Origin: Woeseiaceae bacterium
Lineage (GTDB): Bacteria > Pseudomonadota > Gammaproteobacteria > Steroidobacterales > Woeseiaceae
Assembly (NCBI GenBank): GCA_024640345.1
Contig: JAHEFD010000011.1
Location: 1 to 35,836, forward strand
DNA: 35,836 bases
Direction of reading: 5' to 3'
Shown: positions 16,886 to 24,405 of the stretch, piece after piece
Numbering within the stretch: the stretch's first letter is position 1
Layout of the letters: the number at the start of each line of letters is the position of its first letter
Made by a program: the position numbers and the translations under genes
Notes under the pieces: generated by a model
What the model was told of the DNA's origin: nothing
Seen by the model: the letters and a program-made list of their open reading frames with translations, nothing else
Databases searched by the model: none

Positions 16886-18057
16886 CGGGTGAGCCGATAT
16901 ACCTCGATTACGCAGCGACAACACCGGTCGATCCGCGGGTCATCGCGACCATGCAGCAATGCCTTGCGAGTGACGGCTGCTTCGCCAATCCCGCATCCAT
17001 CCATATCAAGGGGCGGCAGGCCGCGGCCGTTGCAGGGCAGGCGCGAAAGCAAATGGCCGAGCTGTTGAATACATCGGCTGAACGAATCATCTGGACTTCG
17101 GGCGCGACCGAATCAAATAATCTCGCGATTCAGGGTGCGGCGAAGGCCAGGGCGCATCGGGGCCGGCACCTGATCACGATGCCGACCGAGCACAAGGCGG
17201 TCGTCGACACCTTTCGGGCGCTGGGAAAGGAAGGATACGAGATTTCCTGGCTCGAACCCGATTCGCGCGGTCTCTTACCGCTGGATACGCTGGCGGCGAC
17301 CATTCGCGAGGACACACAGCTGGTTTCGGTAATGCACGTCAACAACGAAACCGGTGTGATACAGGACATACGTTCTATTGGATCGCTCTGTCGCCAGAAG
17401 GGTGTCCTTTTTCATACGGATGCCGCGCAGTCCGTTGCGAAACTCGATATTGATCTTTCTACTCTGCCGGTCGATCTCCTGTCGCTCACCGCGCACAAGT
17501 TCTATGGCCCGCAGGGAATCGGTGCCGTCTATATTGCCGACATGACGAGCGGTGGAATCTCGCCGATCATGTTCGGCGGCGGCCAGGAGAGGCGGCTCAG
17601 GCCGGGTACCCTGCCAGTGCACCTGGTAGCTGGTGCCGGTATGGCGGCTGCGATCGCACGCCAGGAGATGGCAGCTAATGCACGGCACGTGGAGACAATG
17701 AGAGATCGTTTGTGGGCAGGAATCTCGGATATGGCCGGGCTGACTCGAAACAGCCCGGTCGACACGGCATTTGCAGGTATCCTGAATGTCAGTGCGGAAG
17801 GTGTTGAGGGGGAGAGCCTCATGCTGGGAATGGAGCCGGTCTGCGTCGCCAGCGGTTCGGCCTGTAATTCGACCAGCGGTGAATCGTCATACGTCTTGCG
17901 GGCACTTGGTCGCGATGACCGGCTGGCGCAAAGCGCGGTTCGATTCAGCTTTGGCCATACGACGACCGGGAAAGAAATCGATGTCGCGATCGGGCGCTAT
18001 CGCCGGGCAATCGACAGGCTGAGGGCTATTTCACCCGCGTCGGCTTCGGTCTCTTGA
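16882..18057 (+). CDS. iscS: Cysteine desulfurase IscS
   Basis: Pyridoxal-phosphate enzyme (391 residues) that takes sulfur from cysteine for Fe-S clusters and tRNA thiolation. Key residues fall at the same numbers as in E. coli IscS: His104 (TEHKAV), Asp180 (HTDAAQS), PLP lysine Lys206 (LTAHKFYGP) and the persulfide Cys328 in SGSACNSTSG. YVLRALG and LRPGTLPVH also match. The protein stops at RAISPASASVS, about 13 residues short of E. coli IscS (404), so the C-terminal tail that contributes to IscU docking in the E. coli complex is missing. It overlaps trmJ by 4 bases and is followed 1 bp later by an unusual IscU-like gene. No iscR lies upstream. Confidence 0.95.
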   Translation: MTGEPIYLDYAATTPVDPRVIATMQQCLASDGCFANPASIHIKGRQAAAVAGQARKQMAELLNTSAERIIWTSGATESNNLAIQGAAKARAHRGRHLITMPTEHKAVVDTFRALGKEGYEISWLEPDSRGLLPLDTLAATIREDTQLVSVMHVNNETGVIQDIRSIGSLCRQKGVLFHTDAAQSVAKLDIDLSTLPVDLLSLTAHKFYGPQGIGAVYIADMTSGGISPIMFGGGQERRLRPGTLPVHLVAGAGMAAAIARQEMAANARHVETMRDRLWAGISDMAGLTRNSPVDTAFAGILNVSAEGVEGESLMLGMEPVCVASGSACNSTSGESSYVLRALGRDDRLAQSAVRFSFGHTTTGKEIDVAIGRYRRAIDRLRAISPASASVS

Positions 18058-18058
18058 A

Positions 18059-18445
18059 ATGAGCGGTTTTGAACCCTACAACGATGTGGTCAGAACGCTT
18101 TTTGAGAACCCGGTTCACGCAGGCGACCTGCAGGGATCCTATGCTGAGACACTGGCATCGGATGCGTCGGAGTCTGCCGGCGGCGCCCGTGTCATGTTGT
18201 TCGCCGGCATCGCTGATGGGATGATTGCGGAAATGCGTTTTCGGGTATGGGGATGTCCTCATCTCATTGCGGCTGCAGAAATGCTGTGTCGTGATTGCGA
18301 AAAAGGGCCGGTTTCGCGGCTTTCGACATTTGACAGGAACGCAGTGATGGCGAAGTTGTCTGTACCTAACGAGAAGACTGGCAAGATGTTATTGCTGGAA
18401 GATACATTGGAATTGCTTTGGGCAGAGCACCGCTCTGCCGGTTGA
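18059..18445 (+). CDS. Divergent IscU-like iron-sulfur scaffold protein
   Basis: 128 residues, recognisably IscU-like: YNDVVRTLFENPVHAGDL aligns by eye to the IscU N-terminus, and IAEMRFRVWGCPHLIAAAE to the region around the second ligand cysteine. Only that one canonical ligand is kept (Cys66). The first ligand region reads SAGGARVML with no Cys or Asp. The last (HCSILAEDA in E. coli) reads GKMLLLEDT, with no His or Cys. Two extra cysteines, Cys77 and Cys80 (LCRDC), lie on the next predicted helix and could replace the lost ligands. The LPPVK chaperone-binding motif is also absent, agreeing with the lack of hscA and hscB nearby. It sits between iscS and iscA, so a role in cluster assembly or sulfur handling is likely; whether it holds a cluster is unknown. 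Confidence 0.75.
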   Translation: MSGFEPYNDVVRTLFENPVHAGDLQGSYAETLASDASESAGGARVMLFAGIADGMIAEMRFRVWGCPHLIAAAEMLCRDCEKGPVSRLSTFDRNAVMAKLSVPNEKTGKMLLLEDTLELLWAEHRSAG

Positions 18446-18462
18446 TACTGGATCAGGAAATA

Positions 18463-18786
18463 ATGGCTATCTCACTTACCGAACCTGCAGCAGAAAGGGT
18501 GAGGAATCACCTCCAAACTCGAGGCAGCGGCATCGGGCTCAGAATCGGCATCAAAAAGACCGGCTGCAATGGTTTTGCCTACGTCGTGAACTATGCGGAC
18601 GGCGTGAATGAGGAAGACCGGGTCTTCGAAGATCGCGGCGTTACGGTCGTGGTAGATGAGGAGAGCCTGGCTCTCATCGACGGAACCGAGGTTGATTTTG
18701 TCAAAGAGGGGCTCAATGAGGCATTTCGCTTCCGCAATCCCAATGTTTCCGGTGAATGTGGCTGCGGCGAGAGCTTTAGCGTCTGA
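18463..18786 (+). CDS. iscA: Iron-sulfur cluster assembly protein IscA
   Basis: A-type carrier (107 residues, same length as E. coli IscA) that receives and passes on Fe-S clusters. The three ligand cysteines are at identical positions: Cys35 (KTGCNGFAY), Cys99 and Cys101 (GECGCGESFSV). DFVKEGLNEAF and FRNPNVSGECGCGESF are nearly the E. coli sequence, so it is IscA rather than ErpA or SufA. ATG 18463 has AGGA 5-8 bases upstream. It lies 17 bp after the IscU-like gene. hscB, hscA, fdx and iscX do not follow; the next gene is ndk after a 141-bp gap with its own promoter and a terminator. Confidence 0.95.
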   Translation: MAISLTEPAAERVRNHLQTRGSGIGLRIGIKKTGCNGFAYVVNYADGVNEEDRVFEDRGVTVVVDEESLALIDGTEVDFVKEGLNEAFRFRNPNVSGECGCGESFSV

Positions 18787-18825
18787 GCCGTTCTTTTCAG
18801 GCAGGTCGATGCTTCCCTGCATTCA

Positions 18826-18854
18826 TTGCCTGACTCAATAAATCCAAGTAAAAT
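18826..18854 (+). promoter_or_regulatory. Sigma-70-type promoter for ndk
   Basis: TTGCCT (18826-18831) and TAAAAT (18849-18854) are separated by 17 bp, with 4/6 and 5/6 matches to consensus. Transcription would start near 18861, just before the terminator-like hairpin at 18871-18898. Confidence 0.55.
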
Positions 18855-18870
18855 CGCGGGTTTACGTTTG

Positions 18871-18898
18871 GCCGGCTCAATTTGACGCCGGCTTTTTT
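18871..18898 (+). terminator. Intrinsic terminator between iscA and ndk (in the ndk leader)
   Basis: GCCGGC (18871-18876) and GCCGGC (18887-18892) are self-complementary 6-bp arms with a 10-base loop, followed by TTTTTT (18893-18898). It ends 29 bp before the ndk ATG. Any ndk transcript from the upstream promoter must pass through it, so it may also act as an attenuator. Confidence 0.75.
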
Positions 18899-18927
18899 GA
18901 AACACCCTATCCACAAGGAAAAGAGAA

Positions 18928-19359
18928 ATGTCCGTTGAGCAGACGCTCTCCATCATTAAACCTGATGGCGTCGAAAAAAACCTGATTGGTGAAATTTACA
19001 GCCGCTTTGAAAAGGCCGGCCTGCAAATCGTTGCCGCCCGGATGATGCACCTGACCAAAGAGCAGGCAGAAGGATTCTATGCCGTTCACAGCGAGCGCCC
19101 CTTTTACAAGGACCTGGTGAGCTACATGAGATCCGGACCGGTCATGGTCACTGCCCTGGAAGGTGAGTCTGCGATCGACAAGCATCGCGAGATCATGGGT
19201 GCAACCAATCCGGCCAATGCGGATCCTGGAACCATCCGAAAAGATTTCGCGGCAAGCATTGAGGAGAACGTCGTTCACGGATCCGACGGTCCGGAAACGG
19301 CGGCGCAGGAAATTGCTTTCTTCTTTGGTGATGGCGGCGTCTGCCCGAGAACCCGGTAG
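18928..19359 (+). CDS. ndk: Nucleoside diphosphate kinase
   Basis: Balances nucleoside triphosphate pools by moving the gamma phosphate of ATP to other NDPs through a phosphohistidine. 143 residues, as usual for the family. The catalytic His117 is in [10 protein letters not shown]. The N-terminus [11 protein letters not shown] and C-terminus GVCPRTR are diagnostic. The ribosome site is AAGGAAAAGAG just upstream of the ATG. It lies 20 bp before rlmN in the same direction, as in many gammaproteobacteria. It probably has its own promoter at 18826-18854. Confidence 0.98.
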   Translation: MSVEQTLSIIKPDGVEKNLIGEIYSRFEKAGLQIVAARMMHLTKEQAEGFYAVHSERPFYKDLVSYMRSGPVMVTALEGESAIDKHREIMGATNPANADPGTIRKDFAASIEENVVHGSDGPETAAQEIAFFFGDGGVCPRTR

Positions 19360-19379
19360 GCCAAAAGAACTCAACACTG

Positions 19380-20516
19380 ATGTCTGACCAGGCTGGAAAA
19401 ACGATTTCTGAAAATTCTGCGGAGCCGCTGATCAATCTCCTCGGCCAGACCGAGGAGGATTTGCAGAATTTTTTTTCCGGTCTTGGGGAAAAGCCATTCC
19501 GGGCGCGGCAGGTTATGCAGTGGATTCACCAGCGGAATGCTCGACAGTTTGACGAAATGACAGACCTGTCGAAATCACTGCGAACAGAACTTCATCGTCT
19601 TGCGACGGTTGAATTGCCTGAGGTTATTTCGGAACAACGATCCGCTGATGGAACCGTCAAATGGCTGTTCGAATCGGGCGGCGGGCAGGCAGTTGAAACG
19701 GTTTTTATCCCGGAGCCGGGTCGCGGAACCTTGTGCATTTCATCGCAGGTTGGCTGTGCGCTCGATTGTGCATTTTGTGCGACCGGGGCACAGGGCTTTA
19801 ACCGGAATCTGAAAGTAGCGGAAATCGTTGGCCAGGTAACACACGCCAATCGTCATTTGCCGTTACGCCCGAACGGCGAGCCAGCGATCACCAACGTTGT
19901 ATTTATGGGTATGGGTGAGCCGCTCGCAAATTTTCGGAATGTTTTGTCGGCGCTGAACATCCTGCTGTCCGATTATGCCTACGGTTTATCTCGGCGACGT
20001 GTCACGGTCAGTACCTCAGGTATCGTGCCGCAAATTGAAAAGCTCGGGGACGCTTGCAACGTGTCGCTCGCCGTTTCGTTGCACGCTCCCAATGATGAGC
20101 TGCGTGACCGGCTCGTGCCGATCAATCGCCTGCATCCGATTGCCGACCTGCTGGATGCGAGCTGGCGGTATGCGGCGAAGCGCGCGAACCGGTTCATCAC
20201 CTTTGAGTACGTGATGTTGCGCGACGTAAATGACACTATCGAACACGCCGACCAGCTTGCCGGGTTGCTGAGAAACCGTCCCGCCAAGGTGAATCTGATT
20301 CCTTTCAACCCCTTTGCTGGCAACGATTACGAGCGCTCACGGTCTGAGACTATCGAGAGGTTCCAGAATCGCCTGCGGCACCACGGCGTGGTATCTACCA
20401 CCCGAAGGACGCGGGGCGACGATATCGATGCAGCATGCGGGCAACTGGCTGGTAAAGTACGGGACAGGGTTCGGGTTCGGCTCGGTGACAAGAGACAGAG
20501 GATAGCGACGGCGTGA
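19380..20516 (+). CDS. rlmN: Dual-specificity 23S rRNA/tRNA adenine-C2 methyltransferase RlmN
   Basis: Radical-SAM enzyme (378 residues) that methylates C2 of A2503 in 23S rRNA and A37 in some tRNAs. The 4Fe-4S motif CALDCAFC gives Cys126, Cys130 and Cys133. Cys119 (GTLC) and the methyl-carrying Cys353 ([10 protein letters not shown]) are present. GMGEPLANF and [13 protein letters not shown] are family blocks. The start MSDQAGK lies 20 bp after ndk. The 3' end overlaps the pilW start by four bases (GTGA), so they are coupled. Its need for an Fe-S cluster ties it functionally to the upstream isc genes. Confidence 0.97.
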   Translation: MSDQAGKTISENSAEPLINLLGQTEEDLQNFFSGLGEKPFRARQVMQWIHQRNARQFDEMTDLSKSLRTELHRLATVELPEVISEQRSADGTVKWLFESGGGQAVETVFIPEPGRGTLCISSQVGCALDCAFCATGAQGFNRNLKVAEIVGQVTHANRHLPLRPNGEPAITNVVFMGMGEPLANFRNVLSALNILLSDYAYGLSRRRVTVSTSGIVPQIEKLGDACNVSLAVSLHAPNDELRDRLVPINRLHPIADLLDASWRYAAKRANRFITFEYVMLRDVNDTIEHADQLAGLLRNRPAKVNLIPFNPFAGNDYERSRSETIERFQNRLRHHGVVSTTRRTRGDDIDAACGQLAGKVRDRVRVRLGDKRQRIATA

Positions 20517-21286
20517 GCAAGATTGAGAGAATATTCGGGGTGGCGTGTCTGCTGATGATGTTGCTGCTGTCCGCCTGCGTTTCCACGACGCAATCGACCA
20601 ACGCACGCAAGATGGAACCGACAGACGACGCCGGGGACTTTAACTACCAGCTCGGCACTGAATACTATCGAAAGGGCAACTACCAGTTGGCCAGGGATCG
20701 GCTGGAGCGGGCAATCGAACTTGATCCGCGAAACGCTAACTCCCATTCATTACTTGCACTGACACTTGCCCAGCTTGGCCAGCATCGACTGGCGACGGAA
20801 TCATTTGATCGTGCGGTACGCCTCGACCAGGACAACAGCGACGTTCGTAATGCATACGCCGTTTATCTTTGCCAGCAAGGGCAATACGACGAGGCGCGAA
20901 AGCAGTTCGACAATGCAATCAACATCGTTGAAAACGAAGGCCCGTACGTGATGATGACCAACGCCGGCGTCTGTGTTGCGAAGAAGCCGGACCTGGAGTT
21001 GGCGGAAAAATATTTTCGCGATGCGCTTGCTGTCAGGCCTTCCTACGGAGAGGCTCTGATTCAGTTGGCGGCGCTCAAACATGCCGAGGAAGACAACCTC
21101 AGCGCTCGTGCGTTCCTGCAGCGATACTTATCAACGAATCCACCATCGGCTTCAGTACTTTATTTTGCGGTTGAGGTGGAAACCCAGTTGGGCGATGAGC
21201 GCGCCGCAACCAATTATATGAATCAGCTGTTGCGTGATTTCCCTGGGTCGGCGGAAGCACGCCTGATGTTGCAGCAGGGGCGCTAA
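20513..21286 (+). CDS. pilW: Type IV pilus biogenesis/stability lipoprotein PilW (PilF)
   Basis: Outer-membrane lipoprotein of 257 residues that, in Pseudomonas and relatives, pilots PilQ secretin assembly for type IV pili. The signal peptide ends in the lipobox LSAC, with lipidated Cys22. The rest is tandem tetratricopeptide repeats (for example [20 protein letters not shown] and [19 protein letters not shown]), about five to six in all. The GTG start overlaps the rlmN stop. Placement between rlmN and rodZ is the usual place for pilW/pilF, which supports the name; by sequence alone it is a TPR lipoprotein. Pilus genes are otherwise not in this window. Confidence 0.9.
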   Translation: MSKIERIFGVACLLMMLLLSACVSTTQSTNARKMEPTDDAGDFNYQLGTEYYRKGNYQLARDRLERAIELDPRNANSHSLLALTLAQLGQHRLATESFDRAVRLDQDNSDVRNAYAVYLCQQGQYDEARKQFDNAINIVENEGPYVMMTNAGVCVAKKPDLELAEKYFRDALAVRPSYGEALIQLAALKHAEEDNLSARAFLQRYLSTNPPSASVLYFAVEVETQLGDERAATNYMNQLLRDFPGSAEARLMLQQGR

Positions 21287-21321
21287 GCCCGAAGCCGGCG
21301 TCCCGGGATGCGGAATTGACA

Positions 21322-22185
21322 ATGAACGACGAAGTTACTGAAGTAATTGACGAGGCAGAGGGCCCGGTCTGTGGCGAGCGGCTTCGTGAGGCGCGTCGCA
21401 AGAACGATATCTCCATCGGCGACATTGCCAAGGAATTACACCTCGACGAGCCCAAGGTTCGCGCGCTGGAGCGCAATGAATTTGATGTGCTTGGTGCGCC
21501 GGTGTTTGCCAAGGGGCACCTGAGAAAATACGCAGAACTCGTTGGCGTTGCAGTAGACGACGTGATGACCGACTACTATCGAATGAATCGATCTGCCGGT
21601 GCGCCACCGGTTGTCGGGCCGAAACGAAAACACACTCGTGACATTTCTTTGGGACCGTGGGTTGCTGGCGTCGTCGTCGTCATCGTCGTAGCTGCAATCG
21701 CATACTTTTGGTTCACGTTCGAGCCGGCAGTTCGGCAGAGCGGCATGGAACCGGCAACGCTTGCACCATTCACCTCCAGCGAAGAACCTGCTCCGACGGT
21801 AACCGGCGAGATTTCCTTACCGGTCAGTGCACCCGAAGATGCCGCCGGGATCGTGGCTATGCCCGGCGAAGAACCGCCGATCAGCCAGGCAGTCCCGGCG
21901 CGGACGTCCATACAGGCCGAGACCGTGAGTACTGAGCCACAGCTACAGATGGACCTGGCCTTTTCAGGGGATTGCTGGACCGAGGTTTCCGATGCATCGG
22001 GTCGGCGCCTCTTTTATGACCTTGGCACGGAAGGAAGGATTGTGACGTTGTCAGGAGAGGCACCTTTGCATGTCATTCTCGGCGACAGCGCCAACGTCAG
22101 TATTACTGTAGACGGTCGGGATTATCCGATACCGGCGTCGGCGCGCACCGGTCGCCTTGCCAGGCTGAATATCAATAGTCCGTAA
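21322..22185 (+). CDS. rodZ: Cell-shape protein RodZ
   Basis: Bitopic membrane protein (287 residues) that binds MreB and links it to the wall-synthesis machine. The N-terminal helix-turn-helix domain (about 16-86, GERLREARRKNDISIGDIAK and FAKGHLRKYAELVGV) faces the cytoplasm. One transmembrane helix is at about 113-133. A Pro/Glu/Ala-rich linker leads to the periplasmic DUF4115 domain (LAFSGDCWTEVSDASGRRL, LGDSANVSITVDG). ATG 21322 is chosen over TTG 21316; a weak GGAA site is present. It is followed 71 bp later by hisS; ispG, normally between rodZ and hisS, is missing. Confidence 0.93.
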   Translation: MNDEVTEVIDEAEGPVCGERLREARRKNDISIGDIAKELHLDEPKVRALERNEFDVLGAPVFAKGHLRKYAELVGVAVDDVMTDYYRMNRSAGAPPVVGPKRKHTRDISLGPWVAGVVVVIVVAAIAYFWFTFEPAVRQSGMEPATLAPFTSSEEPAPTVTGEISLPVSAPEDAAGIVAMPGEEPPISQAVPARTSIQAETVSTEPQLQMDLAFSGDCWTEVSDASGRRLFYDLGTEGRIVTLSGEAPLHVILGDSANVSITVDGRDYPIPASARTGRLARLNINSP

Positions 22186-22207
22186 CGGCGCAGGGACAGG
22201 CAGTTTT

Positions 22208-22235
22208 CTGGTGCGAGTGGCTAAAACGGCACCAG
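22208..22235 (+). promoter_or_regulatory. Hairpin in the rodZ-hisS gap
   Basis: CTGGTGC (22208-22214) and GCACCAG (22229-22235) form a perfect 7-bp stem with a 14-base loop, 21 bp before the hisS ATG. Only CTTT follows, so it would be a weak terminator or a leader structure. No T-box or histidine leader peptide is seen. Confidence 0.4.
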
Positions 22236-22256
22236 CTTTGGAATCCGTGAAATAAG

Positions 22257-23525
22257 ATGAAACCGACAGCAGTCCGAGGCATGAACGATATTCTTCCCGA
22301 AGAGTCAGGGACCTGGCGCCTGGTGGAAGAAATCGTCCGCGACGTCATCGAGGCCTATGGCTATCGGGAAATCCGCTTGCCCATACTTGAGCGAACGGAG
22401 GTTTTTGCCCGTGCCATTGGCGAGGTAACGGATATCGTCGAAAAAGAGATGTATTCGTTCAAGGATCGCAATGACGAAAGCCTGACAATGCGGCCCGAGG
22501 GCACGGCGGGTATGGTTCGCGCCGGCATCACCAACGGCCTGTTTCATAACCAGAGGCAGAAGCTCTGGACCGTCGGTCCGATGTTCCGTTATGAAAAACC
22601 GCAGAAAGGGCGGTACCGGCAGTTTCACCAGTTTGACGTCGAGGCGATGGGTTATGAGGGCCCGGACATCGATGCCGAACTCATCATTTTATGCGCGCGG
22701 CTGTGGGAAAGACTGGGTCTCGGGCGCCTGTCCCTGGAGATCAACACGCTGGGAACGCCGGATTGCCGCGCCAAATATCGGGCGGAGCTGGTGCACTATT
22801 TTTCAGGTGTGAAAAATCAGCTGGATGAGGATAGTATTCGCCGGCTTGAGAAGAACCCGCTACGTATTCTGGACAGCAAAAACCCGGATATGCGGGAATT
22901 AATAGCGGCAGCGCCGGTCATGATCGAGCATATTGATGCGGAAGCTACTGCGCATTTTGACGGATTAAAATCTCTCCTGGACGCAGCGGATGTACCATAC
23001 ACGGTCAATCCACGGTTGGTCCGCGGTCTCGATTACTACAACCTGACGGTCTTCGAGTGGATTACCGACGCACTGGGTTCCCAGGGAGCAGTTTGCGCCG
23101 GCGGCCGTTATGACGGCCTGGTCGAGAAGCTGGGTGGCAGGGCTACGCCGGCGATCGGCTGGGCAATGGGAGTGGAACGACTCGTCGGGCTCTACGAGGC
23201 TTGCGGAGGTATTCCGGGCCTGCAGGATGTGGACATCTATATTGTCGCGGTGGGAGACGGTGCATTGGCGCTGGGTTTCGCGGCAGCAGAAAACCTGAGG
23301 GATCAAATCCCGGGTCTGAAAGTCGAATTGAACCTGGGCGGCGGCAGCTTCAAGTCGCAGCTCAAACGAGCTGACAAGAGCGGTGCGGCCTACGCAGTAA
23401 TTCTGGGCGAGGACGAAATCGCCCGGAACGAGGCAGGGTTGAAACCGTTGCGCAGCGCGGCGGAGCAGGAAAATGTCGCACTGGATGCATTGGCGGGGAC
23501 GGTAAAGGCCCGGCTCGAGCATTGA
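22257..23525 (+). CDS. hisS: Histidyl-tRNA synthetase
   Basis: Class II aminoacyl-tRNA synthetase charging tRNA-His (422 residues; E. coli 424). Visible are the start [15 protein letters not shown], motif 2 with [12 protein letters not shown], the histidine-specific [14 protein letters not shown] and [14 protein letters not shown], motif 3 ([12 protein letters not shown]) and a C-terminal anticodon-binding domain from about 325. The ATG at 22257 has no strong ribosome site and a hairpin lies just upstream. The next gene, yfgM, starts 85 bp later behind an inverted repeat. Confidence 0.98.
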   Translation: MKPTAVRGMNDILPEESGTWRLVEEIVRDVIEAYGYREIRLPILERTEVFARAIGEVTDIVEKEMYSFKDRNDESLTMRPEGTAGMVRAGITNGLFHNQRQKLWTVGPMFRYEKPQKGRYRQFHQFDVEAMGYEGPDIDAELIILCARLWERLGLGRLSLEINTLGTPDCRAKYRAELVHYFSGVKNQLDEDSIRRLEKNPLRILDSKNPDMRELIAAAPVMIEHIDAEATAHFDGLKSLLDAADVPYTVNPRLVRGLDYYNLTVFEWITDALGSQGAVCAGGRYDGLVEKLGGRATPAIGWAMGVERLVGLYEACGGIPGLQDVDIYIVAVGDGALALGFAAAENLRDQIPGLKVELNLGGGSFKSQLKRADKSGAAYAVILGEDEIARNEAGLKPLRSAAEQENVALDALAGTVKARLEH

Positions 23526-23564
23526 TAATGGATCGGAGGTGTTGTCCCCCGGTCTGAATGAATT

Positions 23565-23583
23565 ATTGTTCAGAGTGAACAAT
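23565..23583. promoter_or_regulatory. Perfect inverted repeat upstream of yfgM
   Basis: ATTGTTCA (23565-23572) and TGAACAAT (23576-23583) are perfect 8-bp arms around GAG, 27 bp before the GTG start of yfgM. It is AT-rich compared with its surroundings. The form suits a dimeric repressor site or a tight RNA hairpin. No T-run follows. Confidence 0.5.
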
Positions 23584-23610
23584 CTGGAAACATGACGAAA
23601 AGGCAGTTTT

Positions 23611-24405
23611 GTGGAAGATCTATCCGAAAAAGAACAACTTGACGCGATGCGGACCTGGTGGTCCGAGAACGGCAATTACGTTATTGGCGGCATTTTTGTC
23701 GGCATCCTTATTATCTTTGGTATTAGCGAGTATCGAAGCACGATCGCCGAGGCGGAAATCGAGGCTTCAACGCTTTATGAGGACGTGATGTTCGCGGCAG
23801 GCACCGGGAATCTCGATGCTGCGGAAGTCGCAGCGGCGGAGCTGTATCGTGAATACGATACGACTGCCTATGCGGCCCAGGCGCGACTGGCGCTGGCCAG
23901 GCTCTACATGGACAACGCACGCGACCAGGATGCGGCCGAAGTGCTCACCGCGCTGGTTGAGTCGAATGCGAATTCGGAACTCGCATTGATAGGCCGTTTG
24001 CGGCTGGCCAAGATATTGCTCTACCAGGGCAAGGCGGAGGAAGTGGTCAGGCTGGTACAGGATCAGCCGGACAGCGAATTTTCGGCGCGCATGAGCGAGG
24101 TTCTCGGGGACGCTTATGTCGTTCTGCAACGATATGCCGAAGCGCAAACCGCGTACATCGCGGCGCTGAATGACAGTCCTGCCGCGTCAACGGTCGATAC
24201 GAACCTGATCCAGCTGAAGATCAATGACCTGCCCGATCTGTCCAGCCAGCCCGGCGATGCCGTGGGTGACGATGCAGCACAGCCGGAAACGGATGCTGTC
24301 GACAGTGATGACGAGACTTCGGTTGAAGCTGCCCCTGCGGAGGCGGCCCCGGAAGAGGCGCCGGCAGTGGAGGCACCGCCGGAGGGCGGGGCCGGGAATA
24401 ACTAA
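23611..24405 (+). CDS. yfgM: YfgM-like ancillary SecYEG / periplasmic chaperone protein
   Basis: Single-pass inner-membrane protein (264 residues). The N-terminus (LSEKEQLDAMRTWWSENGNY) faces the cytoplasm, a transmembrane helix is at about 27-44, and the periplasmic part is built of TPR-like repeats. In E. coli YfgM associates with the Sec translocon and PpiD. This protein is longer than E. coli YfgM (206) because of an acidic Ala/Pro/Glu-rich C-terminal tail (about 210-264) of low complexity. GTG 23611 has AAGG 7-10 bases upstream. Its stop overlaps the bamB ATG by one base, indicating coupling. Confidence 0.92.
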   Translation: MEDLSEKEQLDAMRTWWSENGNYVIGGIFVGILIIFGISEYRSTIAEAEIEASTLYEDVMFAAGTGNLDAAEVAAAELYREYDTTAYAAQARLALARLYMDNARDQDAAEVLTALVESNANSELALIGRLRLAKILLYQGKAEEVVRLVQDQPDSEFSARMSEVLGDAYVVLQRYAEAQTAYIAALNDSPAASTVDTNLIQLKINDLPDLSSQPGDAVGDDAAQPETDAVDSDDETSVEAAPAEAAPEEAPAVEAPPEGGAGNN

